Assembly (NCBI GenBank): GCA_016191225.1
Contig: JACPPC010000022.1
Span: 186,001-250,000 of the forward strand
Length of the DNA: 64,000 bases
Reading direction: 5' to 3'
Origin: Gemmatimonadota bacterium
GTDB lineage: Bacteria > Gemmatimonadota > Gemmatimonadetes > Gemmatimonadales > Gemmatimonadaceae
Position 1 is the first letter of the stretch, and each line of letters starts with the position of its first letter. Of the stretch, positions 27,926 to 36,671 are shown in pieces. The position numbers and the translations under genes are program-made. The notes beneath the pieces are model-generated. The model worked only from the letters and a program-made list of their open reading frames with translations, was not told the origin of the DNA and made no database searches.

Positions 27926-28924
27926 CTACTGGTTCTTCGCGATCTCGCCCAGCGCCTCCACTGCCGCCCGCCGCACCTCGACGATCGGGTCCTTCGCCGC
28001 CTTCAGCAGCGCCTGCGCCGCCTTCGCCGAGCCGATGTTCCCCAGCGCCTCCACCACGCTCAGCCGCACGCGCGGGTCGTCCACCCCCACCAGCTCGATC
28101 AGCACCTCCAGCGTCGCCGGGTCGTGGATGTCCGCCAGCGACTGCGCAGCGATCCGCCGCAGCACCGGGTCGCTCGATCGCGCCGCCGCCACCAGCGCCG
28201 GCGGGGCCACCTCGAGGTCGTGCAGGTTCCCGATCGCGTGCGCCGCGGCGTACCGCGTCCGCTTGTCGTCGGTCGACAGCGCCGCCACCAGCGCTGGCAG
28301 CGACGCCACGTCGCCGATGTCCCCCAGCGTCCACGCCGCCATGGCCGCCTCGGGGCCACTGCGCGCCTTCAGCACCCGCTCCAGCTCCAGCCGCGCTTCC
28401 TTGCGGTCCTCCGCCCCCAGTGCGTACGCCGCCGCCTCGCGCACGCGCGCTTGGGGGCTCGACAGCAACTGCACCAGCGCCGTCGTCTCCACCCGGCTCC
28501 GCCCCAGCAGCTTCGCCGCCACCCGCCGCACGCACGGGTTCGCCGCGTCCAGGCCGGCCGTCAGCACCGCGATCGCCTTCGGGTCCGACACCCGCCCGTG
28601 CAGCGAGTCCTTGGCCGGCTGCGACGCCGCCGGCGCGTCGGCAAAGCTGCCGATGCCGAATCGCCCCGCGTCGCTCCAGAAGTTGCCGATCTGGTCGCCG
28701 ATCAACTCGCACACCAGCGGGTCGGACGTGCCCAGCGACGCGAGCAGCCCCGCCACCCGCGCCGAGTCGGGCCCGGCGCGCCCCTTCTCGTCGTCGTCCA
28801 TCCGGCCGTGGGGCCCCCAGCGCTGGGACGCACGCGCCACCGTCACCGTCGCGACCGTCACCCCCACCAGCGCCAGTCCGCCCACCAGCAGCGCGATCCG
28901 CCGCGTCCCGCGCACCGCGCTCAC
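27926..28924 (-). CDS. Membrane-anchored HEAT-repeat protein
   Basis: The 332-aa protein (GTG start overlapping the upstream stop as GTGA) has one N-terminal transmembrane helix ('IALLVGGLALVGVTVATVTV') followed by about 7 HEAT/PBS-lyase-like repeats, for example 'VREAAAYALGAEDRKEA', 'TRYAAAHAIGNLHDLEV' and 'VRLSVVEALGNIGSAKA'. The repeats are predicted to face the periplasm. Such repeats are protein-binding scaffolds; no catalytic motif is seen. It is the last gene of the blaI-like operon, after an M56 peptidase that carries the same repeat type. Confidence 0.85.
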   Translation of the reverse strand: MSAVRGTRRIALLVGGLALVGVTVATVTVARASQRWGPHGRMDDDEKGRAGPDSARVAGLLASLGTSDPLVCELIGDQIGNFWSDAGRFGIGSFADAPAASQPAKDSLHGRVSDPKAIAVLTAGLDAANPCVRRVAAKLLGRSRVETTALVQLLSSPQARVREAAAYALGAEDRKEARLELERVLKARSGPEAAMAAWTLGDIGDVASLPALVAALSTDDKRTRYAAAHAIGNLHDLEVAPPALVAAARSSDPVLRRIAAQSLADIHDPATLEVLIELVGVDDPRVRLSVVEALGNIGSAKAAQALLKAAKDPIVEVRRAAVEALGEIAKNQ

Positions 28925-30984
28925 GGCCGGTTCCCCAGCGCTTCGGCCGCCGCGCGCCGCACCTTCGCGTCGGGCGAGTTGAGCGCCAGCCGCAGCGCCT
29001 CGCGTGCCGCCGGGCTCCGCGCCTCCGACAGCGCCTCCACCGCCGACTCCCGCACGTCGCTGTTGGTGTCCTCGAGCATCATCTTCTTCAGCACCGCCAC
29101 CAGCGCCGCCGAGGGGGCCTGGTCCTTCACCACCTCCACCGCCCGCTGGCGCACGTCGTGCGACGCGTCCTCGAGCGCCTTCATCAGCGTCGCCTCGGCA
29201 ATCGGCACCCGCAGTTCCCTGAGCGTGCCCAGCGCCGTGCCCCGCACGTCGGCGTTCTCGTCGCCCAGCATCGGCAGCACCGCGCTCGCCACCGACGGGT
29301 CCTTGATCCGCTCCAGCGCGTGCAGCGCCTCGCGCCGCACGTCGGCCTGCGGGTCCTTGAGCAGCTTCACCAGCGGCGCCACCGCCGACCGGTCGCCGAT
29401 GTTCCCCAGGATGTCCGCCGCCCGCTGGCGAATGTTCGGCCGCGGGTCCGACAGCACGGCGATGATCGGCGCCGCCGGGACGTCGTGCTCGAACCGGCCC
29501 AGCGCGTCCAGCGCCCGCTCGCGCACCTCGGGCGACTCGTCGCCGATCACCTTCAGCAGCGGGGCGATGGCCCGGTCGTCCTCGATGTTGCCCAGCGCGT
29601 CCGCCGCCGCCGCCCGCACCTCGCGGTTCTTGTCGGCCAGCGTCGTGATCAGCGTCGGCACCGCCTTGCGCGCCTTGAGGTTGCCAAGGCTCGACGCCGC
29701 CGCCCGCCGCACGCTGGCGTTCGTGTCGCCCAGTCGCTCGATCAGCGCCGCCACGATCACCGGGTCCTGCTCCACCGTGTCCTTGGCGGCGTCGGATTCC
29801 CGGCCGCTGTCGCCACGGGCCGCGGGCACCGGCTCCTGCACCACCTCGGCCGGCAGCGTGCCATGCACACTCGGCGCGGCGGCGATCACCGTGCCCAGCA
29901 CCAGCAGCGACGCGACGGCCTTCGTCACGCGCGAAAGGGCGGGGAGCATCGTCTTTTCCTCCAGGAGGCGGGCAATGCGGGAAACGAGCATCGAGCGCTG
30001 CTCGGCCATGCCGGCCACCGGCACGCCCAGCGGTGAGGCCTCGATCCATTCGGCCACGCGGGCGAGGCAGCGGGCCAGCGGCTCCCCCGATCCCGTGCGC
30101 GTCGCCGCCCAGTCGTCGCAGATGTACTCGGCGTTGTGTTGCAGCTCGCGCCGCGCGAGGCGGTTCAGCGGCTGGAAGAAGAACACCCGCTCGATCAGGC
30201 TCGCCGCGTCCAGCCACAGCGGGTCGCGCCGCGCGAGGTGGGCGAGCTCATGGGCCAGCAGGCCGCGCTGTTGCTCGGCGTCGAGGTCGGTGAGCGCCGC
30301 GTCGGGCACGCAGATCTCGTTCAGGCCGAGCGCCACGGGGCTGGAGATCGTGCTCGCCGACGTCAAGTGCACACGCATCCGCAGTCCGAACGCCGCGCGC
30401 AACGAGTCGAGCATCACCGGCATCTGTCCCTCGGTCACCGCCTGCCGCGTCGTCAGGCGCCCCACCATGATCAGGCGCCGCGCGACGTAGGTCACCGCCA
30501 GCACGAACGCCGCCGCGCCCCAGCCGATCACCACGCCGAGCGTGAGGCCCGACAGCTCCGCGCGTGCCGCCGCATCGGCGGCCGCGGGCGATCGGGGCTC
30601 GGCCAGCACCTCGCCCCGCGCCCCGGACTTCGCGTCGCGCTCGGCACCGGGGAGCGCGAGCCCGTGCCGGTCACTCTCCGACGGTGCGGCGAGCGTCGGC
30701 TCGCCCTGCCGCGCGCCGGCCAGGCTGGGTTTGGCGCGTGACGCCGTCGGCACGGCAACCGAGCGCGCGAGTGCGACCGATCCGATCGGGGCAAGCCCGC
30801 CCTGCAGCTGCACCGTCGGTGTCACGAGGCCGCCCACCAGGGCCAGCTTCCAGGCGAAGTCCCGCATCGGTGCCGTAACCTGCGGGCGGCGCGTGAGCAG
30901 TGCCGCGATCCCCAGAAACAGCGTGCTGTGGATGGCGTAGGTCAGCAGCCACGCCATGGTGGCACGCACAATGGTGTCACTCAC
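28921..30984 (-). CDS. BlaR1-type M56 metallopeptidase fused to HEAT repeats
   Basis: The 687-aa protein has N-terminal transmembrane helices (residues 8-30, 43-60 and 150-168), an M56 zinc motif HELAH at 245-249 with a further acidic ligand in 'QHNAEYICDDWA', and a later membrane helix ('AVASLLVLGTVIAAAPSVHG'). In BlaR1/MecR1 a beta-lactam sensor follows; here residues ~405-687 are about 9 HEAT repeats ('VREAAA..ALGNIEDD'-like). The sensor is therefore a helical scaffold that may read a protein or peptide signal and trigger cleavage of the BlaI-type repressor. The GTG start overlaps the blaI stop. Confidence 0.9.
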   Translation of the reverse strand: MSDTIVRATMAWLLTYAIHSTLFLGIAALLTRRPQVTAPMRDFAWKLALVGGLVTPTVQLQGGLAPIGSVALARSVAVPTASRAKPSLAGARQGEPTLAAPSESDRHGLALPGAERDAKSGARGEVLAEPRSPAAADAAARAELSGLTLGVVIGWGAAAFVLAVTYVARRLIMVGRLTTRQAVTEGQMPVMLDSLRAAFGLRMRVHLTSASTISSPVALGLNEICVPDAALTDLDAEQQRGLLAHELAHLARRDPLWLDAASLIERVFFFQPLNRLARRELQHNAEYICDDWAATRTGSGEPLARCLARVAEWIEASPLGVPVAGMAEQRSMLVSRIARLLEEKTMLPALSRVTKAVASLLVLGTVIAAAPSVHGTLPAEVVQEPVPAARGDSGRESDAAKDTVEQDPVIVAALIERLGDTNASVRRAAASSLGNLKARKAVPTLITTLADKNREVRAAAADALGNIEDDRAIAPLLKVIGDESPEVRERALDALGRFEHDVPAAPIIAVLSDPRPNIRQRAADILGNIGDRSAVAPLVKLLKDPQADVRREALHALERIKDPSVASAVLPMLGDENADVRGTALGTLRELRVPIAEATLMKALEDASHDVRQRAVEVVKDQAPSAALVAVLKKMMLEDTNSDVRESAVEALSEARSPAAREALRLALNSPDAKVRRAAAEALGNRP

Positions 30985-31373
30985 TTGGCCGCCTTGCGCC
31001 TGGCGCGGGCGTCCTCGAGCATCGCCCGGATCCGCTTCAGGTCACCCGGGCTCACGTCCTGCGCCGTGAGCAGGTGGCTCACCAGGGCGGGCACGTCGCC
31101 CTCGAACAGGCGCTGCGTCAGCTCGCTCACCATCGAGTGCCGCGCGTCGGCCTCGGTGATCAAGGCGCGGTACACGAACTGGCGCGACTGCGTCCGGTGC
31201 GTCACCACCTCGCGCCGCTCCAGCCGGCTCAGGATCGTGGCCAGCGTCGACTGCGCCAGCCCTCGCTCCTCGTGCAGCGCCTCCCAGATGTCGGCCACGG
31301 TGGCCTCGCCCCGCTCCCAAAGGAGCCGGACGATGGCGAGCTGCAGTTCGGTGAGCTGGTGGGTCTTGGGCAC
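30981..31373 (-). CDS. BlaI/MecI/CopY-family repressor
   Basis: The 130-aa winged-helix regulator matches BlaI: 'LTELQLAIVRLLWERGEATV', 'LAQSTLATILSRLERREVV' (recognition helix) and a C-terminal dimerisation region. In the Bla/Mec systems the partner M56 protease inactivates the repressor by cleavage. The GTG start has GGAGG seven bases upstream. A perfect 24-bp inverted repeat covers its promoter (31394-31417), implying autoregulation of the three-gene operon. Confidence 0.93.
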   Translation of the reverse strand: MPKTHQLTELQLAIVRLLWERGEATVADIWEALHEERGLAQSTLATILSRLERREVVTHRTQSRQFVYRALITEADARHSMVSELTQRLFEGDVPALVSHLLTAQDVSPGDLKRIRAMLEDARARRKAAK

Positions 31374-31393
31374 GACAGGCCTCCATTGACTTC

Positions 31394-31431
31394 GACAGGT
31401 GTAGAATTACACCTGTCGGAGAACTTGTCAA
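31394..31431 (-). promoter_or_regulatory. BlaI-type operator overlapping the operon promoter
   Basis: GACAGGTGTA-GAAT-TACACCTGTC (31394-31417) is a perfect inverted repeat with 10-bp arms. Its inner GTGTA/TACAC core resembles the TACA/TGTA half-sites of known BlaI/MecI operators. A consensus -35 hexamer TTGACA lies at 31426-31431 on the minus strand, so the -10 element falls inside the palindrome and repressor binding would block RNA polymerase. Confidence 0.8.
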
Positions 31432-31566
31432 GCACCCCCGTCGCACGGTTGTTCGGTTCGTCCCCAGCCGGGTCCATCCCGGGGCGGGCCGGAGGGTCGG
31501 TTGCTGGGGGGAGGGAGGGCGGTTTTCGCCGATTGGCCCACTCTCAGTCGGCGCGCGGGCCGAGCT

Positions 31567-32307
31567 TCAGTCCGCGGGCTGCGCCTCTGCCGGGGCAACC
31601 TCGGCGTTCACGTCCCACCCCGTCTCGCGCGCCATCTTCGCGTACGTGAACCCCGCGATCACGTCGTACACGGCGTGGGCGACCATCGCCGCGGCCAGCG
31701 TTCCCGACGCCCATACCATCAGGTGGAAGATTGCCGAAAAGACGCCGATCAGCAGCATCGAGCGCCACCCTTGCAGCGCGTGGGCGAGCGCAAAAAAGGA
31801 GCTGCACACGAATGCGGCCGTGATGGCGTTGCCAGTCACCCGCGTCAGCAGCCCCCACAGCACGCCGCGCCACACCAGTTCCTCGCTCACCCCGGCCGCG
31901 GCGCTCACCAGCACCCACATCGCCCGTTCCTTGGGCCCTTGCGGCATCAGCAGCATCGTCCGGCTCTGTCGCAGCGCCACCGCCCGCCTCCACACCGGCC
32001 GCATCGCGAGCACCGCCACCGCCACGACCACCGCCGCCCCGGCAAGCGCCTCCCGGCTCGGCGCTGCCACCGGCGTCACCCACAGCCACTCCAGCCGGGA
32101 GGTCAACCAGGCCAGGCCGCCGAACAATGCCTGCTGCGCCAGCGTGCTCTTCATCACACGCATTCGCGGCGGCACGTCCCTGGACGCGAAGCGCTTCCGT
32201 GTCCGGAACGCCGCCCACGGCACCAGCAGCAGCATGAACGCCATGAAGTACCAGCCTATCGGCCCCGGCAGCGGCGCGGGAAGCGCGAGCCAGGGCGGCG
32301 GCGACAT
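31567..32307 (-). CDS. CPBP-family intramembrane glutamic protease
   Basis: The 246-aa membrane protein has about 7 hydrophobic segments and the CPBP (Abi/CAAX-protease) motif: 'GVSEELVWRGVLWGLL' (EExxxR), 'SSFFALAHALQGW' (FxxxH) and 'AAMVAHAVYDVIAGF' (HxxxD/N). CPBP proteases cleave within membranes or process prenylated proteins or peptides; some give bacteriocin immunity. An ATG at 32307 is preferred to a TTG 15 bases upstream. It is a singleton between the blaI promoter and a divergent kinase gene. Confidence 0.86.
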   Translation of the reverse strand: MSPPPWLALPAPLPGPIGWYFMAFMLLLVPWAAFRTRKRFASRDVPPRMRVMKSTLAQQALFGGLAWLTSRLEWLWVTPVAAPSREALAGAAVVVAVAVLAMRPVWRRAVALRQSRTMLLMPQGPKERAMWVLVSAAAGVSEELVWRGVLWGLLTRVTGNAITAAFVCSSFFALAHALQGWRSMLLIGVFSAIFHLMVWASGTLAAAMVAHAVYDVIAGFTYAKMARETGWDVNAEVAPAEAQPAD

Positions 32308-32556
32308 CAATCCGGGCAGCAATCATCGGCCCCGGCGCGCGTCATGCGTCGATGTTACCCGCGAGCATCCCGGGCCGGAAGGAGCGGCCAAGCGCCTGGC
32401 CGGCGGCATGCCGCATGCTGCGGGCCGTTGCCCCGCGTGATGGCGGGAACTCCCTCGCCGTGCCATACTCACCCCGCACCCGACGAAGGGTGCATCTCGC
32501 AGCACCGGCCGGGGCGTACCATCTCGCGCGGTGCCTCGCACCACCATGATCCCCGC

Positions 32557-34485
32557 ATGAGCCGGCGAACGGGCGGCTTGGCAGGCGAAGCGCTGCCAGG
32601 TGCGCTGTCGGAGCGATTCGAGCTCCTGCGGCGCCTCGGCGGCAGCGGCAACGCGTCCGTCTTCCTCGCGGACGACCAGCGCCTCGGCCGCAAGGTCGCG
32701 GTCAAGATCCTCGCGCCCGGCACGGCCGACTCCCGTCAGCATGAACGATTCGAGCGCGAGATCCTGCTCACCTCGCGCCTCCTGCATCCGCTTGTGGTGC
32801 CGGTGCTCGACCACGGCGTCGACGACGACCATCACTTCTACGTCATGCCGTACGTGGAGGGCGAGACGCTGCGCACCACGCTCGCGCGCGACGGGCACCT
32901 CTCCGTGCCCGAGGCGGTCCGCATCGCGCTTGACCTGTGCGAGGCTCTGGCGTACGCGCACGGCGCTGGCGTGGTCCACCGCGACCTCAAGCCCGAGAAC
33001 ATCTTCTGCGGCCCCTCGCGCGCCCTGCTCGCGGACTTCGGCATCGCGACGGCGGCTGGTTCGATCTCGGGCATGCGACTGACGGAGAGCGGGGTCGTCC
33101 ACGGGACGGCGCTGTACATGAGCCCCGAGCAGGCGATCGCGCGCCATGACCTCGACGCCCGGTCGGACCTGTACGCTTTCGGCTGCGTCCTCTTCGAGAT
33201 GCTCACGGGACAGCCGCCCTTCCGTCACCCCAACGTGATGCAGCTCGTCAGCCTGCACCTGAACGCGCCGATCCCCGACCTCACCGTCGAGGGGATGCCG
33301 CGCGGGCTCGTCCAGCTCGTGCACGCTCTGCTCGCCAAGTCGCGCGACGACCGGCCGGCCACCGCCGCCGAGGTGCACGCCCGCCTGCACCGCATGCGTG
33401 CCGAGGTGTTGGGCGCGATCTCCCGGCCCGCCGTGACCCCGACTCCGAGCCCGATGGAGGCGATCACTCCCTCGATGACGGCATACCATCAGGGCAAGCG
33501 CCTGCTCGCCCGGGGAATGGCCGGCGGCAGCGGCGCCGCGGAAGCGCTGCAGATCGCGCGCACCTACTTCGAACGGGCGCTCTCCCTGGACTCCGGCAAC
33601 CAGGCCGCCCGCCTCGGGCTGGCGGATGTCATCCAGGCATTCGGCGACTGTGGCCTGGTCAATGCCGAATGCTCGCGACGTGACTCGATTGACTTGCGCC
33701 GCAGTGCGGTGGAGCAGCCGGGGAATTCCGCCGAGGTGCACGTGCTCATCGGCGAGACACTCCTCTACTGGGATGACGACGTGGTCGGCGCTGGCCGCTC
33801 CTTCGCCAAGGCGCTGGCGATCGAGCCCGGGCACCCCGGTGCGCTCCGGTTGCACGGGGTATGGCTCAACGTGATGGGCCGGACGCAGGAGGCCGCCGAC
33901 CACCTGCGCGCGGCGGCGCTTATGCACCCCGAACGCGCGGACCTCCATGTGGCCCTGGCCGACGTCCTCGTGCGGCTCGGTCGAGACCTCGAGGCCTTGG
34001 GCGTCCTGCGCACCGGGCAGCGATCGGACCCTCGACACGAACTGCTGCTCGAGCGACTGGTCCGGTGTTCGCATCGCGCTGGCCTGCATCGCGAGGCAGC
34101 CGACGCGCGGCGGGCCCTGCTGCGCGAGCACGGCGGCGCGGCGCGCCTCGCGGCGTTCGACGCCGACCTCCAGGCCCATGGCTGGCTGGAGGCGAGGAGC
34201 GGCGACCTGTCGCGCGAGGTGACGTCGCTCCTCCAGCGCACCGAGGCGGAGGATGCCTTCCAGCCGCGGGGTCCCTACCGGCAGCTCGCCGACCAGTTGC
34301 TCGTTGCGCTCGCCGACCTCGGACTCTGGTCTGAGGCGATGGATTGTGTCGAGGTCGGCGCGGGGCGACGTCCCGGGCGGCTTCGCGTCGTGCTCACAGA
34401 CCTTCCGTTCGACCGGCACGGGCTCGCTCGCGACCCACGCTATGCTCCGCTGCTGCGGAGTGCCGGCCTGCAGGACCTCGTTTGA
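32557..34485 (+). CDS. Hanks-type Ser/Thr protein kinase with TPR-like tail
   Basis: The 642-aa protein has a complete kinase domain at about 20-285: Gly-rich loop 'LGGSGNASVF', Lys50 in VAVKIL, catalytic 'HRDLKPEN' (141-148), DFG at 160-162 and activation-loop 'GTALYMSPEQA'. No transmembrane helix follows. The C-terminal ~330 residues form TPR-like helical pairs ('ARTYFERALSLDSGNQAARL', 'AGRSFAKALAIEPGHPGAL'), probably for partner binding. It is likely a soluble signalling kinase. It is a monocistronic plus-strand gene ending before tRNA-Phe. Confidence 0.9.
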   Translation: MSRRTGGLAGEALPGALSERFELLRRLGGSGNASVFLADDQRLGRKVAVKILAPGTADSRQHERFEREILLTSRLLHPLVVPVLDHGVDDDHHFYVMPYVEGETLRTTLARDGHLSVPEAVRIALDLCEALAYAHGAGVVHRDLKPENIFCGPSRALLADFGIATAAGSISGMRLTESGVVHGTALYMSPEQAIARHDLDARSDLYAFGCVLFEMLTGQPPFRHPNVMQLVSLHLNAPIPDLTVEGMPRGLVQLVHALLAKSRDDRPATAAEVHARLHRMRAEVLGAISRPAVTPTPSPMEAITPSMTAYHQGKRLLARGMAGGSGAAEALQIARTYFERALSLDSGNQAARLGLADVIQAFGDCGLVNAECSRRDSIDLRRSAVEQPGNSAEVHVLIGETLLYWDDDVVGAGRSFAKALAIEPGHPGALRLHGVWLNVMGRTQEAADHLRAAALMHPERADLHVALADVLVRLGRDLEALGVLRTGQRSDPRHELLLERLVRCSHRAGLHREAADARRALLREHGGAARLAAFDADLQAHGWLEARSGDLSREVTSLLQRTEAEDAFQPRGPYRQLADQLLVALADLGLWSEAMDCVEVGAGRRPGRLRVVLTDLPFDRHGLARDPRYAPLLRSAGLQDLV

Positions 34486-34540
34486 CCATTCCGCGCGTGG
34501 AACCGCTGCGCCGGACCGGGCTGCTGTCGATGTCGCTAAG

Positions 34541-34613
<73 letters not shown>

Positions 34614-34716
34614 AGGCACTCCCCGAGGCCCTCGTCGGGAGCGGTAACCTAATCTCCCGCCGATGCTTACCGCTACGGCGTCAGGGTGCCGCCGGCCTCC
34701 GCGCCGCCTCCGCCGC

Positions 34717-36279
34717 CTACCGCTCCAGCCTGAACCCCGGTTCGAGCCTTGGGCGTTCCTTGGCGTTCGCCACGAGCCAGCCGGTCCGGTCCATCCACCG
34801 GGCTACCCTGGTCACCTTCGGCACGTCGATCGTCGTCGGCTTGTCGCGTGGCGTGTGGTAGTCGGGGTGCAGCATCGTCGTGTAGAACACCGCCGGAATC
34901 CCCACCCGCGCATACGGCATGTGGTCGCTCCGGAAGTAGAACCCCTCCGGGTGATCGGGCCGGTCCCAGCTCGAGTCGATGGCGAACTTCGCCGTCTGGC
35001 GGTTGGCCTCGAGCGCCATAGCCACAAGCGACCTCGAGTTCAGGTGCGGAGGTTGCGAGCCCAGCAGCGCCGCCGTATCGGGGTGGTTGCGGCCGATCAT
35101 GTCCCCGTTCAGCACCGCCACGATCCTTTCCCGCGGCACCACCGGGTTCGCCGCATGCCACCGCGACCCCAGCAACCCCCGCTCTTCGGCCCCATGCCAG
35201 ACGAACAGTGCCGAGCGCTTGCCCGGTGCAACCGCCCACGCCCGCCCGATCGCGAGCAGCGCGACGCTCACGCTCGCGTTGTCGTCCGCCCCGCTCCAGA
35301 CCGAGTCGCCATTCACGGGGAAGCGCACGCCGTCGTGGTCCTGATGGCTGCTGAACAGCACGTACTCGTCCCTCAGCGCCGGGTCCGAGCCCGGCGCCGT
35401 CGCTACCACGTTCACGCTCGGGTACACGAAGCTCTCCGAGCGCAGCTCCACCGTGGCCTGGGCCGCCGCCTTCGCCCGCTCCATCCAGGCGCGCCGCATC
35501 ACGATCACTGGCGTCGCTGCCCGTGGCCGCGTGACCGCCCCGGCGGTGTCGAGCCCGTAGGTGCCCCGCTGCTGCACCACCCCCAGGAACTCCATCGCCG
35601 CCTCGGTGGTCGAGTCCGCCACCAGGATCACCGCCGCGGCGCCCCGCGCCGTGAGCCGCGCCCCGGTTTGCGCCAACGCCAGCCGGGCGTAGCGAAAGCT
35701 GCGGAGGCTCACGTTCGGCCCCGGCGGGTTGCTCGGCGGCTGCACCATCGCCACCGCGACCATCCCCTTCACGTCCATCGCGTCGGAAGCCGGGCCACCC
35801 TCCCCCAGCCACACCACGGGAGCGGTCACGATCGCATCCGTCACGGCAGTCGGCACCGCGTCGGCCCACATCGGCACGCTCGCGCCGCCGAGCACCACGC
35901 GGCTCGTGCCCGCGACCCGGATCCGTCGCAGCGGCCACCACTGGAAGTAGGTGCCGTGCTCCCCCGCGGGCTTGAGCCCCGCCGCTCGCGCCTGCTCGGC
36001 CACCCACATGCTCGCCCGCAGCTCGTCCACCGTTCCCGCTTCGCGGCCGCGAAAGCTCTCACCCGCCATGGTGAACAGGTCGCGCCTGATGTCCGCCTCT
36101 CGAATCTGCGCGTCATGACGCGCCGCGCCCTGCGCGCCGGCCCCTCCGGCACCGCCGAGTGCGATGATCGCCAGGCAACCGAGCCGCGCAACACGCCTCA
36201 GCTCCGCACGCGCCTCCTGCATCGCGCGCGAGCAATCCCTCGGCACGACAGCTGCGTCCCCGCGCGCGCTCGTCCTCAT
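34717..36279 (-). CDS. Secreted M28-family metallopeptidase
   Basis: The 520-aa product has a hydrophobic export signal ('LGCLAIIALGGAGGAGAQ') and an M28 aminopeptidase domain with the di-zinc ligands in 'SSHQDHDGVRF', 'SGADDNASVSVALL', 'HGAEERGLLGS', 'VLNGDMIGRN' and 'HPDYHTPRDKPTTID'. A protease-associated-like segment precedes the catalytic core. It probably trims peptides outside the cytoplasm. The ATG at 36279 overlaps the queF stop (ATGA), but the in-frame ATG at 36222 gives a more typical signal peptide; the true start is uncertain. Confidence 0.88.
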   Translation of the reverse strand: MRTSARGDAAVVPRDCSRAMQEARAELRRVARLGCLAIIALGGAGGAGAQGAARHDAQIREADIRRDLFTMAGESFRGREAGTVDELRASMWVAEQARAAGLKPAGEHGTYFQWWPLRRIRVAGTSRVVLGGASVPMWADAVPTAVTDAIVTAPVVWLGEGGPASDAMDVKGMVAVAMVQPPSNPPGPNVSLRSFRYARLALAQTGARLTARGAAAVILVADSTTEAAMEFLGVVQQRGTYGLDTAGAVTRPRAATPVIVMRRAWMERAKAAAQATVELRSESFVYPSVNVVATAPGSDPALRDEYVLFSSHQDHDGVRFPVNGDSVWSGADDNASVSVALLAIGRAWAVAPGKRSALFVWHGAEERGLLGSRWHAANPVVPRERIVAVLNGDMIGRNHPDTAALLGSQPPHLNSRSLVAMALEANRQTAKFAIDSSWDRPDHPEGFYFRSDHMPYARVGIPAVFYTTMLHPDYHTPRDKPTTIDVPKVTRVARWMDRTGWLVANAKERPRLEPGFRLER

Positions 36280-36671
36280 GGCTTCACCCCATGCGAGGCC
36301 GTGATCAACGACGTGATGCCGCCACGCACGTTGAAGTCGCCCCTCACTTCCATCCAGTTCGGCTGTGCGGCCGCGACGAGGTCGTCCAATATCCGGTTCA
36401 CCACCCGCTCGTAGAAGATCCCGTCGTTCCGGAAGCTCCACAGGTAGAGCTTGAGGCTCTTGAGTTCCAGGCACGTGGCGGCGGGGGTGTACGAAATCGT
36501 GATCGTCGCGAAGTCCGGAGCCCCGCCTTTCAGCCGGGACAGTTCGGCGGCGTCCGTCTCTACCCCGCCGATCGGGCACAGCGAGGTGAATTCGGGCGTG
36601 GACATCACCACGGTGTAATTGCGCCCCGGATACGGGTTCGCGAACGTCTCCAGCAGTTCGGGCTGCGGCAT
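36276..36671 (-). CDS. queF: NADPH-dependent 7-cyano-7-deazaguanine reductase, short form with insertion
   Basis: The 131-aa product is a type I (T-fold) QueF that reduces preQ0 to preQ1 in queuosine synthesis. 'YTVVMSTPEFTSLCPIGG' holds the nucleophilic Cys32; 'KSLKLYLWSFRNDGIFYERV' and 'RGDFNVRGGITS' are family signatures. The catalytic Asp normally follows the Cys by seven residues; here it is Asp53, with ~14 extra residues between. The downstream M28 gene overlaps its stop. The other preQ0 genes queC and queD are not in the window; a QueE-like gene lies 1.3 kb away. Confidence 0.92.
   Translation of the reverse strand: MPQPELLETFANPYPGRNYTVVMSTPEFTSLCPIGGVETDAAELSRLKGGAPDFATITISYTPAATCLELKSLKLYLWSFRNDGIFYERVVNRILDDLVAAAQPNWMEVRGDFNVRGGITSLITASHGVKP

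Noticed and set aside
32323-34419. Long minus-strand frame opposite the Ser/Thr kinase
   Set aside because: Antisense shadow of a gene with complete kinase motifs; no recognisable domain.
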